Source: Bacteroidales bacterium (GTDB taxonomy: Bacteria; Bacteroidota; Bacteroidia; Bacteroidales; F082). From it: a stretch of DNA of 64,000 nucleotides. Positions within the stretch are counted from its first letter, which is position 1; each line of letters begins with the position of its first letter. Below, piece by piece: positions 17,038 to 26,457 of the stretch. A model generated the notes under the pieces. The model did no database searches. It was given only the letters and a program-made list of their open reading frames with translations, and was not told the DNA's origin. The translations under genes were made by a program, and so were the position numbers. Where the stretch lies: contig JAKSMU010000004.1 of NCBI GenBank assembly GCA_024400455.1, positions 1 through 64,000 on the forward strand, given 5' to 3'.

Positions 17038-19110
17038 CTAATAACTTCCAAACATTTTGCGCAACACCCACTCCACTGCCGCCAATCCAATCAGCACGAA
17101 GAACAACCATTTTGAGTGAATCAAGTCCTCAAAACGCGTCTCCTGATGCTCAACTGATGTGATTCTCGTATCGTTCTGCAAATCAGCGAGCAACTGCTGC
17201 ATATCATCTGCCATGTAACACTTTCCGTTCGTTGATGCCGCTAAATTACACATTCTTTCCCAATCTGCCGTCAACTGTTGTGCCTCAATGCCAATGGCAA
17301 CCACAGAAAACGAGCCGTTCACTGTCAGAATCTTATCGCCAATCTGCGATTGCACCTTATAAGTATATATGCCTTCAGGCAAAATTCCAGCGTTCAATTC
17401 ATAATCATGCTCACGTTTGGCAAAGGCATAATCGTATGTATCGCCAGTCAACTTATTGACAATCTGAATATTCACATCAGGATCAGTAATCAGTTCATTA
17501 CTTGCATTACGCAATTCGGCACGAATGATAATCGGCTCATTGCTGTAATATTCCTCCTTGCAATAAATGGCAGAACCATCATCGGCAGCCAACAGCAAAT
17601 ATTTCAGAGACTTAGTAAATATTTCGTCAAAAACAGCATGATTTTCAGATTCATAGTATTCAAACAAACGCCAACGCCATACATTCGTCCCAAATAAAAA
17701 CGCCATTTTACGGCCATCGTGAGCGTAACTCAGCAACGGCAAACCAGATTTCACCCCCATCACATCCTGCAAAAGCAAATCGTCGTGTGCAGCCAATGGC
17801 GTGATTTCGGTGTGCGGCAAAGCCAAAGGCGGGAATCTGTTGACGATTTCCAAATCCTTACTTTCCATCGTAAAGGTTGAAAATGAAGCATTTCCATGCG
17901 CCTTGACATCTAAAACCGTATTTGTCGCACCTATATTTATTGCATAAACCTTCTGAATTTCATTCAAATATTTCAAATCGGAAGACGGTCCGACAACAAA
18001 AAGCAAAGGCATTTTCCTATTCTTTTCCAACTGCGATTTCAAGGCATTGAAATCAGTTTTTTCGGACGGCACCTGATGCAAAACGATAAGGCTATAATTC
18101 GCAAAATCAGGAATTTGCTCCTTTGCAAAAGCGAAATCGACCTCATAATTTTCGTTCAAGACGCTGCGTATAGCCGACAAATCGGGATGTGGCGCATTGG
18201 CCAAACAAAGCACCTTATATTTTTGGTCGAGCACTTCAACGAAAATGTGCTTCACATTGTTCAGCATTTGTTCTTCATTTTCAATGCCACCAACCTCAAT
18301 ATCAATCTGTTTCACACCTTTTGAAGTGGCTTCAAGCATAAAGTCGATTTCCTTTGAAAAACGATTCGAAGGAATCGTTATTTCCTGCTTATCAATCAGT
18401 CTTCCATCTTCTGAAAGGGTAATCGTCACCTTTTTGTTGGCCAAATCGCGAGCACCGACCGTCACGCGCACGGGATAAGTCGCGCCAAGCGAAACCACCT
18501 TATTGTAATGCACATTCTTGATTGACAAATCGGGATAGGAAACCGTGTCGCCCAAAACCACAGCATGTATCGGAAATGGAAACTTCTGAGCCAGCAATTC
18601 AGGCTCGAAACCGCGGTTGTAAACACCATCGGAGAAAAGCACCACGGCACCCACATTGCGCTTGTAATAGCGACGGTCCAAAGTCTGCAAAAGGTTTGAA
18701 ATATCGGTCAGCTGGTCGCTGAAATCAAGGTGGTCGAAATCGCGGATTTCTTGTCCAAATTCGTATGAATCAACCTGATATGCATCAGCCAATTCCGATT
18801 TGAATTGCTCCAATTGAGAAAGATATTCCGTCTTGTAATATGCGGAATCCTTGCCCAAAGCGATGGAAGCCGAATTGTCGTGCGCCAAGACCAAAACCGG
18901 CTGCTCAACCGATGTGACTTTCTGCCGGATATAAGGATTGAAAAGAAGCAAAACGGCAAGTGCCGTCATCAAAGTACGGAGTGCAAACAAAATGATTGTC
19001 AAGGCCTTGCCATAATGTTGCTTCTTATTTCGGAAATACAAAAATCCCGCAACCGCCACGCCTGCAAGCAAGGCGACCAACAACATCCATATCGGCAAAC
19101 CCACATTCAT
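17038..19110 (-). CDS. Membrane-anchored von Willebrand factor A-like protein
   Basis: The protein has 690 residues from the ATG at 19110 (the longer frame would need a TTG). Two membrane helices lie near residues 7-27 and 38-60. A vWA-like domain follows, with LVLAHDNSAS matching the metal-site DxSxS pattern and VVLFSDGVYNRG further on. Beta-sandwich regions and a region resembling class I glutamine amidotransferase folds follow, and a last membrane helix lies near the C-terminus (KWLFFVLIGLAAVEWVLRK). Similar proteins are conserved in Bacteroidota, but their role is not established. It ends before fkpA-like DNA and lies in the same direction as fabG upstream. Confidence 0.7.
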   Translation of the reverse strand: MNVGLPIWMLLVALLAGVAVAGFLYFRNKKQHYGKALTIILFALRTLMTALAVLLLFNPYIRQKVTSVEQPVLVLAHDNSASIALGKDSAYYKTEYLSQLEQFKSELADAYQVDSYEFGQEIRDFDHLDFSDQLTDISNLLQTLDRRYYKRNVGAVVLFSDGVYNRGFEPELLAQKFPFPIHAVVLGDTVSYPDLSIKNVHYNKVVSLGATYPVRVTVGARDLANKKVTITLSEDGRLIDKQEITIPSNRFSKEIDFMLEATSKGVKQIDIEVGGIENEEQMLNNVKHIFVEVLDQKYKVLCLANAPHPDLSAIRSVLNENYEVDFAFAKEQIPDFANYSLIVLHQVPSEKTDFNALKSQLEKNRKMPLLFVVGPSSDLKYLNEIQKVYAINIGATNTVLDVKAHGNASFSTFTMESKDLEIVNRFPPLALPHTEITPLAAHDDLLLQDVMGVKSGLPLLSYAHDGRKMAFLFGTNVWRWRLFEYYESENHAVFDEIFTKSLKYLLLAADDGSAIYCKEEYYSNEPIIIRAELRNASNELITDPDVNIQIVNKLTGDTYDYAFAKREHDYELNAGILPEGIYTYKVQSQIGDKILTVNGSFSVVAIGIEAQQLTADWERMCNLAASTNGKCYMADDMQQLLADLQNDTRITSVEHQETRFEDLIHSKWLFFVLIGLAAVEWVLRKMFGSY

Positions 19111-19123
19111 CTTGCCCAAAGAA

Positions 19124-19163
19124 AGAATTTTTAAATCTTTAAATCTTAAATCTTTAAATTTTC
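19124..19163. repeat. Short TTTAAATCT direct repeats
   Basis: The gap between fabG and the vWA gene contains successive copies of TTTAAATCTT-like units. Such AT-rich direct repeats are frequent in intergenic DNA of Bacteroidota. Confidence 0.5.
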
Positions 19164-19173
19164 AAATCCCGAC

Positions 19174-19920
19174 TTACATCGCCATGCCGCCGCAGACATG
19201 AATCACCTGACCTGTGACGTAACTCGACAAATCGGAAGCCAAAAAAACCGCCACATTGGCAATGTCTTCAGGAGTTCCGCCGCGATGCAACGGAATCGAT
19301 TCTTCCCATTTTTTCAGGATTTCCTCAGGCAAAGCCTTGGTCATTTCGGTCAGGATGAAGCCCGGAGCAATGGCATTGTGACGGATATTGCGCACACCCA
19401 TTTCCTTGGCCGCCGACTTCGTGAAACCGATAATGCCAGCTTTCGAAGCAGCATAATTGCACTGGTTGGCATTGCCGCCTAAACCGACCACCGAACTCAT
19501 GTTAATGACACTGCCGCTGCCTTGTTTCCACATAATCGGCTGAATGGCCTTCGTGAAATTGAACACCGATTTCAGATTGACATTGATGACAGCGTCCCAC
19601 TGGTCTTCGGTCATGCGTTTCAAAGCAACATCTTTCGTGATGCCCGCATTGTTGACCAAAATATCAATATGACCGAAATCGTCATTCACCTGTTTGACAA
19701 CGTTTTGCGTGTCTTCAAAATTAGAAGCATCCGATGCGTATGTTTTCACCCGCACACCGAGAGCTTCAATTTCTTTCTTTGTTTCTTCAGCCAATTCATT
19801 GATAACCAAATCAGTGAAAGCAATATCGCAGCCTTCGGAAGCAAAACGCAAGGCGATTGCCTTTCCAATGCCGCGGGCAGCACCCGTAATGAGAGCGACT
19901 TTTCCTTTGAGTAATTCCAT
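19174..19920 (-). CDS. fabG: 3-oxoacyl-[acyl-carrier-protein] reductase
   Basis: This 248-residue short-chain dehydrogenase/reductase uses NADPH to reduce 3-oxoacyl-ACP in fatty acid synthesis. It has the TGAARGIGKA cofactor motif at residues 12-21, the NNAG motif (LVNNAGITKDVALKRM, including the FabG-typical NAGITxD), the catalytic Ser in INMSSVVGLGGN and the YAASKAG Tyr/Lys pair. The C-terminal YVTGQVIHVCGGMAM is the standard FabG ending. A -7 element lies 22 bases upstream, facing away from the promoter of the divergent glycosyltransferase. Confidence 0.93.
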   Translation of the reverse strand: MELLKGKVALITGAARGIGKAIALRFASEGCDIAFTDLVINELAEETKKEIEALGVRVKTYASDASNFEDTQNVVKQVNDDFGHIDILVNNAGITKDVALKRMTEDQWDAVINVNLKSVFNFTKAIQPIMWKQGSGSVINMSSVVGLGGNANQCNYAASKAGIIGFTKSAAKEMGVRNIRHNAIAPGFILTEMTKALPEEILKKWEESIPLHRGGTPEDIANVAVFLASDLSSYVTGQVIHVCGGMAM

Positions 19921-19941
19921 TTTTCAATCAGTTTAAAGATG

Positions 19942-19949
19942 CAAAAATA
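19942..19949 (-). promoter_or_regulatory. Putative -7 element, fabG
   Basis: TATTTTTG on the minus strand, 22 bases upstream of the fabG ATG at 19920. Confidence 0.45.
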
Positions 19950-19980
19950 CTCAATTTTGCGTTTGAACGCAACAAATCAC

Positions 19981-19988
19981 TATCTTTG
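19981..19988 (+). promoter_or_regulatory. Putative -7 element, glycosyltransferase pair
   Basis: TATCTTTG, ending 16 bases before the ATG at 20005. Confidence 0.5.
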
Positions 19989-20004
19989 CGAAAATTTAGC
20001 AAGC

Positions 20005-20763
20005 ATGAACGCCATTTCCGCCGTCATCATCACGCTCAACGAAGAGAGGAACATCAAACGCTGCCTGCAATCGCTGCAAGACATTGCAGATGAGATTGTT
20101 GTGGTCGATTCATTCTCGACAGATGCGACGGAGCAAATCTGCAAATCCTTCGGCGTGAAGTTCATTCAACACGCTTGGGAAGGCTATGTCAAGCAAAAGC
20201 AATTCGCCAACTCACTTGCCTCCAACGACTTGATTCTTTCCATTGATGCCGACGAAGCCGTTTCGTCCGAATTGGCGCAATCCATTCTGAAAATCAAAGA
20301 ATTAAACGCGGAGAAAAAAGTGTTTTCAATGAACCGGCTGATGAATTATTGCGGCGAATGGATTCGGCATGGCGGCTGGTTTCCCGATGTGAAAATCAGG
20401 ATTTTCGACCGCAGGTTCGTCAACTGGACAGGCGGACAAGTTCACGAAACATTAGACATTCCAAGCGATTTTGCCACCATCCACCTCGATGGCGACTTGC
20501 TGCATTATTCATTTTACAGCGAAGATGATTTCCGTCGGCAAACGGAAAAATTCGCTCGGATGTCGGCTGACGATGCCCTCGCCAAAGGCAAAAAAAGTAC
20601 GCTTTTCGGCGCCTACGTTCATTGTTTCTGGCGTTTCGTCCGCGATTACATTTTCAAGGCAGGTTTCTTAGATGGAAAAACAGGCCTCAGAATCAGTCAA
20701 ATCAATGCGAAAAGCGTATTCCTAAAGCGAAAACTTATCGCAGAAAAACAAATCGGGAAATGA
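20005..20763 (+). CDS. Family 2 glycosyltransferase (WaaE/KdtX-like)
   Basis: The protein has 252 residues from the ATG at 20005. It is a GT-A fold enzyme with an N-terminal AVIITLNEERNIKRCLQSL, VVVDSFSTDATEQI and the metal-binding IDADE near residue 83. The pattern of RLMNYCGEWIRHGGWFPDVK and GGQVHETL matches the WaaE/KdtX group that adds glucose or heptose-linked sugars to lipopolysaccharide core. It likely works on the cytoplasmic face of the inner membrane. Its stop overlaps the start of the next glycosyltransferase (ATGA), so the two form a translationally coupled pair. Confidence 0.88.
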   Translation: MNAISAVIITLNEERNIKRCLQSLQDIADEIVVVDSFSTDATEQICKSFGVKFIQHAWEGYVKQKQFANSLASNDLILSIDADEAVSSELAQSILKIKELNAEKKVFSMNRLMNYCGEWIRHGGWFPDVKIRIFDRRFVNWTGGQVHETLDIPSDFATIHLDGDLLHYSFYSEDDFRRQTEKFARMSADDALAKGKKSTLFGAYVHCFWRFVRDYIFKAGFLDGKTGLRISQINAKSVFLKRKLIAEKQIGK

Positions 20764-21878
20764 AAATCGGATTTGATGCAAAACGGGCTTTCAACAACCA
20801 CCGCGGATTAGGCAACTACAGTCGCGACACAATACGTATTATGTCGACTTCCTTCCCAGAAAACGAGCATTTCCTTTTCACGCCGAAAATCGACCCAAAC
20901 ATTCATTTCGACTGTCCAGAAAATGCCAAAATCATATTGCCAAACAATGGTTTCGATAAGGTTTTCAGTACTTTATGGAGAAGTTTCGGCATGGTTCCCG
21001 ATATCAAGGAAAATAAGCTCGACATTTTCCACGGACTGAGTCACGAGCTGCCTTGGGGCATCGAAAAAACAAGGACTCGCAGCGTTGTCACCATGCACGA
21101 CCTGATTTTCATCAAGCAGCCCGAACTTTATCCTGCTTTCGATAGGAAAATGTACAAAATCAAGTATTTCCACAGTTGTAGGATTGCCGACAAAGTCGTT
21201 GCCATCAGCGAACAGACAAAACATGACTTGATTGAACTCGCAGGTATTGACGCAACAAAAATCCAAGTGATATACCAAGGTTGCAACCCGATTTTCCATC
21301 ACAAATGCAGCGCCGATGAAAAACGAGATGTCAGAGTCAAATACAATTTGCCGAAACATTTCATACTAAATGTCGCTGCCATTGAAAAGAGGAAAAACCA
21401 ACTGATGATTCTTAAATCATTGGTATCAAACAATATAGACTTCCCAATAGTCTTCATCGGGAAAGAAACCGATTACGCAAAAACACTTCGCGCATTTATC
21501 GAAAAAAACAAACTGCAATCACGCGTGTTTCTGCTTCACAATGTCGACTTTAAGGATTTTCCTGCAATCTACCAAAGCGCATCATTATTCATTTACCCCT
21601 CAACTTCCGAAGGGTTCGGGATCCCCATCATTGAAGCTTTGCAAAGCGGGATTCCCGTCATTGCATCAAATGAAGCCTGCCTAATGGAAAGTGGCGGACC
21701 AGGAAGCCGATATGTGTCGCCAACCGATGAAGCGGATTTAGGCTATGCCATCAGCCAAATCCTTTCCGACAGCACAATGCAAGAAAAAATGGTTCTCGAA
21801 GGCATGAAACACGTCGCCCAATTTTCAGATGCAGCCATCGCCAAATCGTTGATGGACGTGTATTTATCCTTGCAATAA
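20760..21878 (+). CDS. Family 1/4 glycosyltransferase
   Basis: The protein has 372 residues; the start at 20760 overlaps the upstream stop by four bases and begins the conserved MKIGFDAKRAFNNHRGLGNY. It is a GT-B fold enzyme with the retaining-type motif PSTSEGFGIPIIEALQSGIP (the E-x7-E pair) near residue 280. The N-terminal half contains a DIFHGLSHELPWG segment as in mannosyl- and glucosyltransferases of the WbpY kind. It probably builds a cell-surface glycan together with the coupled GT2 enzyme. The sugar donor and acceptor are unknown. Confidence 0.88.
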   Translation: MKIGFDAKRAFNNHRGLGNYSRDTIRIMSTSFPENEHFLFTPKIDPNIHFDCPENAKIILPNNGFDKVFSTLWRSFGMVPDIKENKLDIFHGLSHELPWGIEKTRTRSVVTMHDLIFIKQPELYPAFDRKMYKIKYFHSCRIADKVVAISEQTKHDLIELAGIDATKIQVIYQGCNPIFHHKCSADEKRDVRVKYNLPKHFILNVAAIEKRKNQLMILKSLVSNNIDFPIVFIGKETDYAKTLRAFIEKNKLQSRVFLLHNVDFKDFPAIYQSASLFIYPSTSEGFGIPIIEALQSGIPVIASNEACLMESGGPGSRYVSPTDEADLGYAISQILSDSTMQEKMVLEGMKHVAQFSDAAIAKSLMDVYLSLQ

Positions 21879-21885
21879 AATGAAA

Positions 21886-22434
21886 TCAGACCAGCGGCTG
21901 CCACTTGTAACCCAATCTTTTCAATTCGACCGAAGCCCCGATTTCGTACATGACTTTCACCGCCCTAGCATAGATATAAAACGCTCTGATGCTCTGTGGT
22001 TCAATGTTTTCATGACGAATGAATCCTATTGCGGTCGTTGCACATTTACGCATCAGTTCCTCAATCTTTTCCGATTCAGGCGTTTCCAATTTGATGCCTA
22101 AAATATCGCGGACTATGTGCTCATCCATATCATCAAAGCCATGCTTTCCCAAAAGTTTTACATATGGCCAGGCACCAAAAACCGCCCAGTCCTGATCCCA
22201 CCATTTGGCAATGGCCATGCCCATATAGCCAGCCCAAGCCACCGAAACGGTCGGATAATCCGTAATGACTTTCATGGCATCGGCCATATAATCAGGTGCC
22301 AGTTCCTTCCATTTTTCATCAATGTCGTCCGAGCGTAACAATTTGCCGGTCAGTTCATTTTCCATCGTGCAGACACGCACCAATTCGTCACGGAGATTTT
22401 TCTCAAAGACATCATAATATAAGGTATCGTCCAT
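21886..22434 (-). CDS. Conserved hypothetical protein
   Basis: This soluble 182-residue protein has no signal peptide. It is mostly helical and rich in aromatic residues (VAWAGYMGMAIAKWWDQDWA near residue 65). I do not recognise a named domain; similar proteins appear to be conserved in Bacteroidales. It converges on the glycosyltransferase pair with only 7 bases between stops and has its own -7 element 18 bases upstream of the ATG. It is divergent from pssA. Confidence 0.7.
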   Translation of the reverse strand: MDDTLYYDVFEKNLRDELVRVCTMENELTGKLLRSDDIDEKWKELAPDYMADAMKVITDYPTVSVAWAGYMGMAIAKWWDQDWAVFGAWPYVKLLGKHGFDDMDEHIVRDILGIKLETPESEKIEELMRKCATTAIGFIRHENIEPQSIRAFYIYARAVKVMYEIGASVELKRLGYKWQPLV

Positions 22435-22452
22435 TTTTCAGCAATTTGCGGG

Positions 22453-22460
22453 CAAAGATA
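22453..22460 (-). promoter_or_regulatory. Putative -7 element, hypothetical gene at 22434
   Basis: TATCTTTG on the minus strand, 18 bases upstream of the ATG. Confidence 0.5.
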
Positions 22461-22503
22461 GGACACAAAACGCAATTTTGGCACAGCCAATAGAAAAATA
22501 ATC

Positions 22504-22511
22504 TACCTTTG
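22504..22511 (+). promoter_or_regulatory. Putative -7 element, pssA
   Basis: TACCTTTG, ending 21 bases before the pssA ATG at 22533. Its position argues against the longer frame that would start at a TTG inside the element. Confidence 0.55.
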
Positions 22512-22532
22512 CCTGACAAAACACAAATCACC

Positions 22533-23246
22533 ATGAGTATCAAGCAACACATTCCGAACTGCATCACTTGCTGCAACCTGCTTTCAGGCTGCCTATCCAT
22601 TCTGTTCATGGGTACCGGTATGCCCGTCAAGGCAGCCATCATGATTTTTGTCGCCGGCCTCTTTGACTTTTTCGACGGCTTTGCAGCACGGCTGCTGAAC
22701 GCCCACTCCCCCATCGGCGGCGATCTGGACTCGCTCTCCGATGTAGTCTCCTTCGGCGTTGCACCAGGTTTCATTATGTACTGGCTGATGCTCAAGGCGA
22801 TAGCTGAACCCATCATTCCTGTTGGCCCGTTCGACATTCTGCCTTTCATAGCCTTTTTGCTGCCTGTCTTTTCCGCCATCCGTTTGGCAAAATTCAACAT
22901 CGACGACACGCAAAAGACCTCGTTCCGAGGCATTCCCGCCCCTGGCATGGCTATCTTTGTGGCCTCATTGCCCTTGGCCTTGGCGCAAGTCGGCCACCTC
23001 GCTGACGGCAGTCTGCGTTTAGGCTACTGCATCGGCATTGTGCTGATTTTCTCCTTTATGATGGTGTGCAACCTGCGTTTCTTCTCGTTCAAGATGAAAA
23101 ACGTGAAATGGAAAGGAAACGAAGTCCGTTTCATTTTCATTGCCTTGGCAGTCATCGGCTTCGCCGTTTTCCGTTTCGTGGCACTGCCGTTCATCATGAT
23201 TGCCTACATCATCTTATCGATTTTCTTTGGAGAGAAGATGCAGTAA
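22533..23246 (+). CDS. pssA: CDP-diacylglycerol--serine O-phosphatidyltransferase
   Basis: This integral membrane enzyme has 237 residues. The CDP-alcohol phosphotransferase signature D-G-x2-A-R-x8-G-x3-D-x3-D is complete in FFDGFAARLLNAHSPIGGDL followed by DSLSD, near residues 47-72. It makes phosphatidylserine, the precursor of phosphatidylethanolamine. The hydrophobic helices and the N-terminal SIKQHIPNCITCCNLLSGC agree with PssA of the small membrane-bound type. The ATG at 22533 fits the promoter placement. Confidence 0.92.
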   Translation: MSIKQHIPNCITCCNLLSGCLSILFMGTGMPVKAAIMIFVAGLFDFFDGFAARLLNAHSPIGGDLDSLSDVVSFGVAPGFIMYWLMLKAIAEPIIPVGPFDILPFIAFLLPVFSAIRLAKFNIDDTQKTSFRGIPAPGMAIFVASLPLALAQVGHLADGSLRLGYCIGIVLIFSFMMVCNLRFFSFKMKNVKWKGNEVRFIFIALAVIGFAVFRFVALPFIMIAYIILSIFFGEKMQ

Positions 23247-23397
23247 ATAGGCTGGCTTAGCGCATAGTTGAATGGTAGTCTTTATCGCATTTGAGAAATT
23301 CAAAATAATGACTTCATGTCAAATGACGAGAAAGTGCCTCACTTTTTGATATTTCATTTTTCTTTCATGATTTTGACCATTTTACGTCAAAAAAAGC

Positions 23398-23405
23398 TAA
23401 ATTTG
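23398..23405 (+). promoter_or_regulatory. Putative -7 element of the defence operon
   Basis: TAAATTTG, 45 bases before the hsdR ATG. TTGACC at 23373-23378 is suitably placed to be an upstream promoter element. This is the only clear promoter before hsdR. Confidence 0.4.
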
Positions 23406-23449
23406 GCGCGTTTTTAACGCTTTATTGAAAAACATAGCCGGTTTTAATC

Positions 23450-26428
23450 ATGACAACAGAAAAAAACATTGAGGAAAGACTAATTCAGCAGCTAAAAGAG
23501 GACCTCAAATACACTTATCGCGAAGACATTGTTGACAGGGACTCTCTTGAGAACAATTTCAGGAAAAAATTCGAGTCGCTGAACCGTGTACATTTAACTG
23601 ATAATGAATTTGACAGATTGCTGAATGAAATCATTGATTCCGATGTTTTTAACGCTTCAAAACGATTGAGGGAAATCAACACTTTCATTCGTGAAGATGG
23701 AACACCTTTACAATATACGCTTGTCAATATCAGAGATTGGTGCAAAAACGATTACGAAGTCATTCACCAACTGAAAATAAACACACGAAACAGTTTCCAA
23801 AGATACGACGTAATTCTGCTCGTCAACGGTTTGCCTTTGGTACAAATTGAATTGAAGACTTTGGATGTAAGTCCTCGGCGAGCCATGCAGCAGATTGTGG
23901 AATACAAAAAAGACGCAGGAAACGGTTACTCCAATTCGCTGCTTTGTTTCATGCAGCTTTTTGTCGTCAGCAACTCATCCAACACCTATTATTTCACTAA
24001 CAACAACGACCAGCATTTCAATTTCAACGCAGAAGAACAATATTTGCCCGTTTATAAATGGGCCGATGAAGACAATAATAAAATCAGCAACCTGAATGAT
24101 TTTGCCGAAGCCTTTTTGTCGAAATGCAAGTTAGGCAAAATGATTAGCCAATACATGGTTTTGGTGGCAAGTGAAAAAAGAATCCTTATTATGCGCCCCT
24201 ATCAGATTTACGCCGTCAAAGCCATCCTCCAATGTATTGACGAGAACCGTGGAAACGGCTACATCTGGCATACCACTGGCAGCGGCAAGACCCTGACTTC
24301 TTTCAAGGCCTCTACCCTGCTCAAAAGCAATCCCGACATTGAAAAATGCCTGTTTGTTGTTGACCGCAAAGACCTCGACAAACAAACCCGCGAGGAATTC
24401 AACAAGTTTCAGGAAGGTTGCGTTGAAGAAAACACCAACACAGACGCCTTGGTGCGCAGAATGCTTTCGGAAGATTATGCCGATAAAGTCATCGTGACCA
24501 CCATTCAGAAATTAGGCATTGCCCTTGACCCTAACAACCATCAGAACTACAAGGAAAGGCTTCAGCCATTAAGCAACAAGCGCATAGTTTTCATTTTCGA
24601 CGAATGTCACCGTTCACAATTTGGAGAAAACCACAAAGCCATCAAGGAGTTTTTCCCCAACGCGCAGCTTTTCGGTTTCACAGGGACACCGATTTTTGAC
24701 GAAAACGCCACCTACACACAGATCGATGGTGAAGAAGCTTCCTACAAAACCACCAAGGACGTCTTTCAAAAGGAATTACACGCCTACACCATCACAAATG
24801 CCATTGACGACAAAAACGTGCTGCGCTTTCATGTGGATTACTACAAGCCAGGCGAAAACGCCAACGCTGACAATGGATACTTGGGCAAACGCGCCATTGT
24901 GGAAACCATACTTGAAAAGCACAACTCCGCCACCAACAATCGCAAGTTCAACGCCTTGTTCGCTACAGCTTCAATCAACGATGCCATTGAATACTATCAA
25001 TTGTTCAAGCAAATGCAGCAAGCTCATTCCATAACGGATGACAATTTTGAACCGCTGAACATCGCTTGCGTATTTTCTCCGCCAGCCGAAGGCAACAAGG
25101 ACATCATGCAGATTCAGGAAGATTTGCAACAGGAAAGATTCGACAACCAGCAAGAGCCTGAAAAGAAAAAAATAGCTTTGGAGAATATCATTCTGGACTA
25201 CAACAGGCAATTCGGCACCAGCCATTCCATTAACGAATTCGATGTTTATTATCAGGACATTCAGCAGCGGATAAAGAGCCAACGGTTCGACGACTATCCG
25301 CACAAGAACAAAATCGACATTACCATTGTCGTTGACATGTTGCTGACCGGGTTCGACTCCAAGTATCTGAACACGCTTTATGTGGACAAAAACCTGAAAC
25401 ATCACGGATTGATTCAAGCCTTTTCAAGAACCAACAGGATTCTGAACGACACCAAACCTTACGGCAACATCCTTGATTTCAGAAGCCAGCAGGAAGAAGT
25501 CGACGCTGCCATTGCCCTGTTTTCGGGCAAGAAAGACGATACCGATGCACGTCGAATCTGGCTTGTAGAACCTGCAAAAAGCATCATCGCACAATATAAG
25601 GATGCCGTGGGGCGGCTTTACGAATACATGTCGTCACAAAACATGCTTTGCGAAGCCGAAAGCGTCTACAATCTTCAAGGCGACGATGCACGTCTGGGAT
25701 TCATCGACTGTTTCAAGGAAGTGCAGCGCCACAAGACCCAACTCGACCAATACACCGACCTCAGCGACGAACAAAAAGCAGAAATCGACCGACTGATGCC
25801 AGAAGACACATTGCGCGAACTGCGCAGAGCCTATCTCGACACGGCACAGGATTTGAAAAACCATGTCCGTCAAGACAATACGGACAACGGTTCCGACCTG
25901 GCAGAACAAATTGAAAACTACGACTTTGAATTTGTGCTGTTTGCTTCCGCCTTGATCGACTACGACTATATTATGGATTTGATTGCCAAGTACGCAGGTG
26001 CCAAACCGACCAAGGTAAAAATGACCAAGGAACAGCTGATTAGCCTTGTGGCATCGAATTCAAACCTGATGGAGGAACGCGACGACATTATTGACTATAT
26101 CGACAGTTTGGACGGCGTGAACGGAAAGACCGAGCAGGAAATCAGAGACGGTTATCAGATTTTCAAGGATGGAAAATACAACAAGGAATTGCAGCGCATT
26201 GCGGAAGCACATCAAATTGCTTTTGAAGCCCTGAAAGCCTTCACCGACAGCATTGTGGAACGGAAGATTTTCGACGGCGAGCAACTCGGCGACCTGTTGG
26301 CACCGCTCAACCTATCGTGGCGCGAGCGCACAAAAGCGGAATTGTCGTTGATGAAAGAATTGACACCTTTGCTGAAACGCATGAGCAACGGACAAAATAT
26401 TTCGGGGTTATCGGCGTATGAGGAATAA
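23450..26428 (+). CDS. hsdR: Type I restriction enzyme R subunit
   Basis: This 992-residue motor and nuclease subunit has an N-terminal PD-(D/E)xK nuclease core: RYDVILLVNGLPLVQIELKT, with the catalytic D and ExK near 117-136. An SF2 helicase follows with Walker A in WHTTGSGKTLTSF (near 272-283), DECHRSQ (near 384) and motif III FGFTGTP. A C-terminal helical region contacts the methylase. The family cuts DNA far from unmethylated target sites after translocation. It opens a seven-gene operon; its M and S partners are separated from it by other genes. The A+T content is moderate, like hsdM and unlike SIR2/HerA. Confidence 0.95.
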   Translation: MTTEKNIEERLIQQLKEDLKYTYREDIVDRDSLENNFRKKFESLNRVHLTDNEFDRLLNEIIDSDVFNASKRLREINTFIREDGTPLQYTLVNIRDWCKNDYEVIHQLKINTRNSFQRYDVILLVNGLPLVQIELKTLDVSPRRAMQQIVEYKKDAGNGYSNSLLCFMQLFVVSNSSNTYYFTNNNDQHFNFNAEEQYLPVYKWADEDNNKISNLNDFAEAFLSKCKLGKMISQYMVLVASEKRILIMRPYQIYAVKAILQCIDENRGNGYIWHTTGSGKTLTSFKASTLLKSNPDIEKCLFVVDRKDLDKQTREEFNKFQEGCVEENTNTDALVRRMLSEDYADKVIVTTIQKLGIALDPNNHQNYKERLQPLSNKRIVFIFDECHRSQFGENHKAIKEFFPNAQLFGFTGTPIFDENATYTQIDGEEASYKTTKDVFQKELHAYTITNAIDDKNVLRFHVDYYKPGENANADNGYLGKRAIVETILEKHNSATNNRKFNALFATASINDAIEYYQLFKQMQQAHSITDDNFEPLNIACVFSPPAEGNKDIMQIQEDLQQERFDNQQEPEKKKIALENIILDYNRQFGTSHSINEFDVYYQDIQQRIKSQRFDDYPHKNKIDITIVVDMLLTGFDSKYLNTLYVDKNLKHHGLIQAFSRTNRILNDTKPYGNILDFRSQQEEVDAAIALFSGKKDDTDARRIWLVEPAKSIIAQYKDAVGRLYEYMSSQNMLCEAESVYNLQGDDARLGFIDCFKEVQRHKTQLDQYTDLSDEQKAEIDRLMPEDTLRELRRAYLDTAQDLKNHVRQDNTDNGSDLAEQIENYDFEFVLFASALIDYDYIMDLIAKYAGAKPTKVKMTKEQLISLVASNSNLMEERDDIIDYIDSLDGVNGKTEQEIRDGYQIFKDGKYNKELQRIAEAHQIAFEALKAFTDSIVERKIFDGEQLGDLLAPLNLSWRERTKAELSLMKELTPLLKRMSNGQNISGLSAYEE

Positions 26429-26445
26429 ACAAACGCCATTCTTTA

Positions 26446-26453
26446 TATTTTTG
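26446..26453 (+). promoter_or_regulatory. Putative internal -7 element before the DUF488 gene
   Basis: TATTTTTG, ending 4 bases before the ATG at 26458, so a transcript from it would be leaderless. It may allow expression of the island independent of hsdR. Confidence 0.4.
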
Positions 26454-26457
26454 CAGC

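Noticed and set aside
23247-23449. tRNA or integrase remnant at the left border of the defence island
   Set aside because: No cloverleaf-like structure, integrase or direct-repeat attachment site could be seen at either border.
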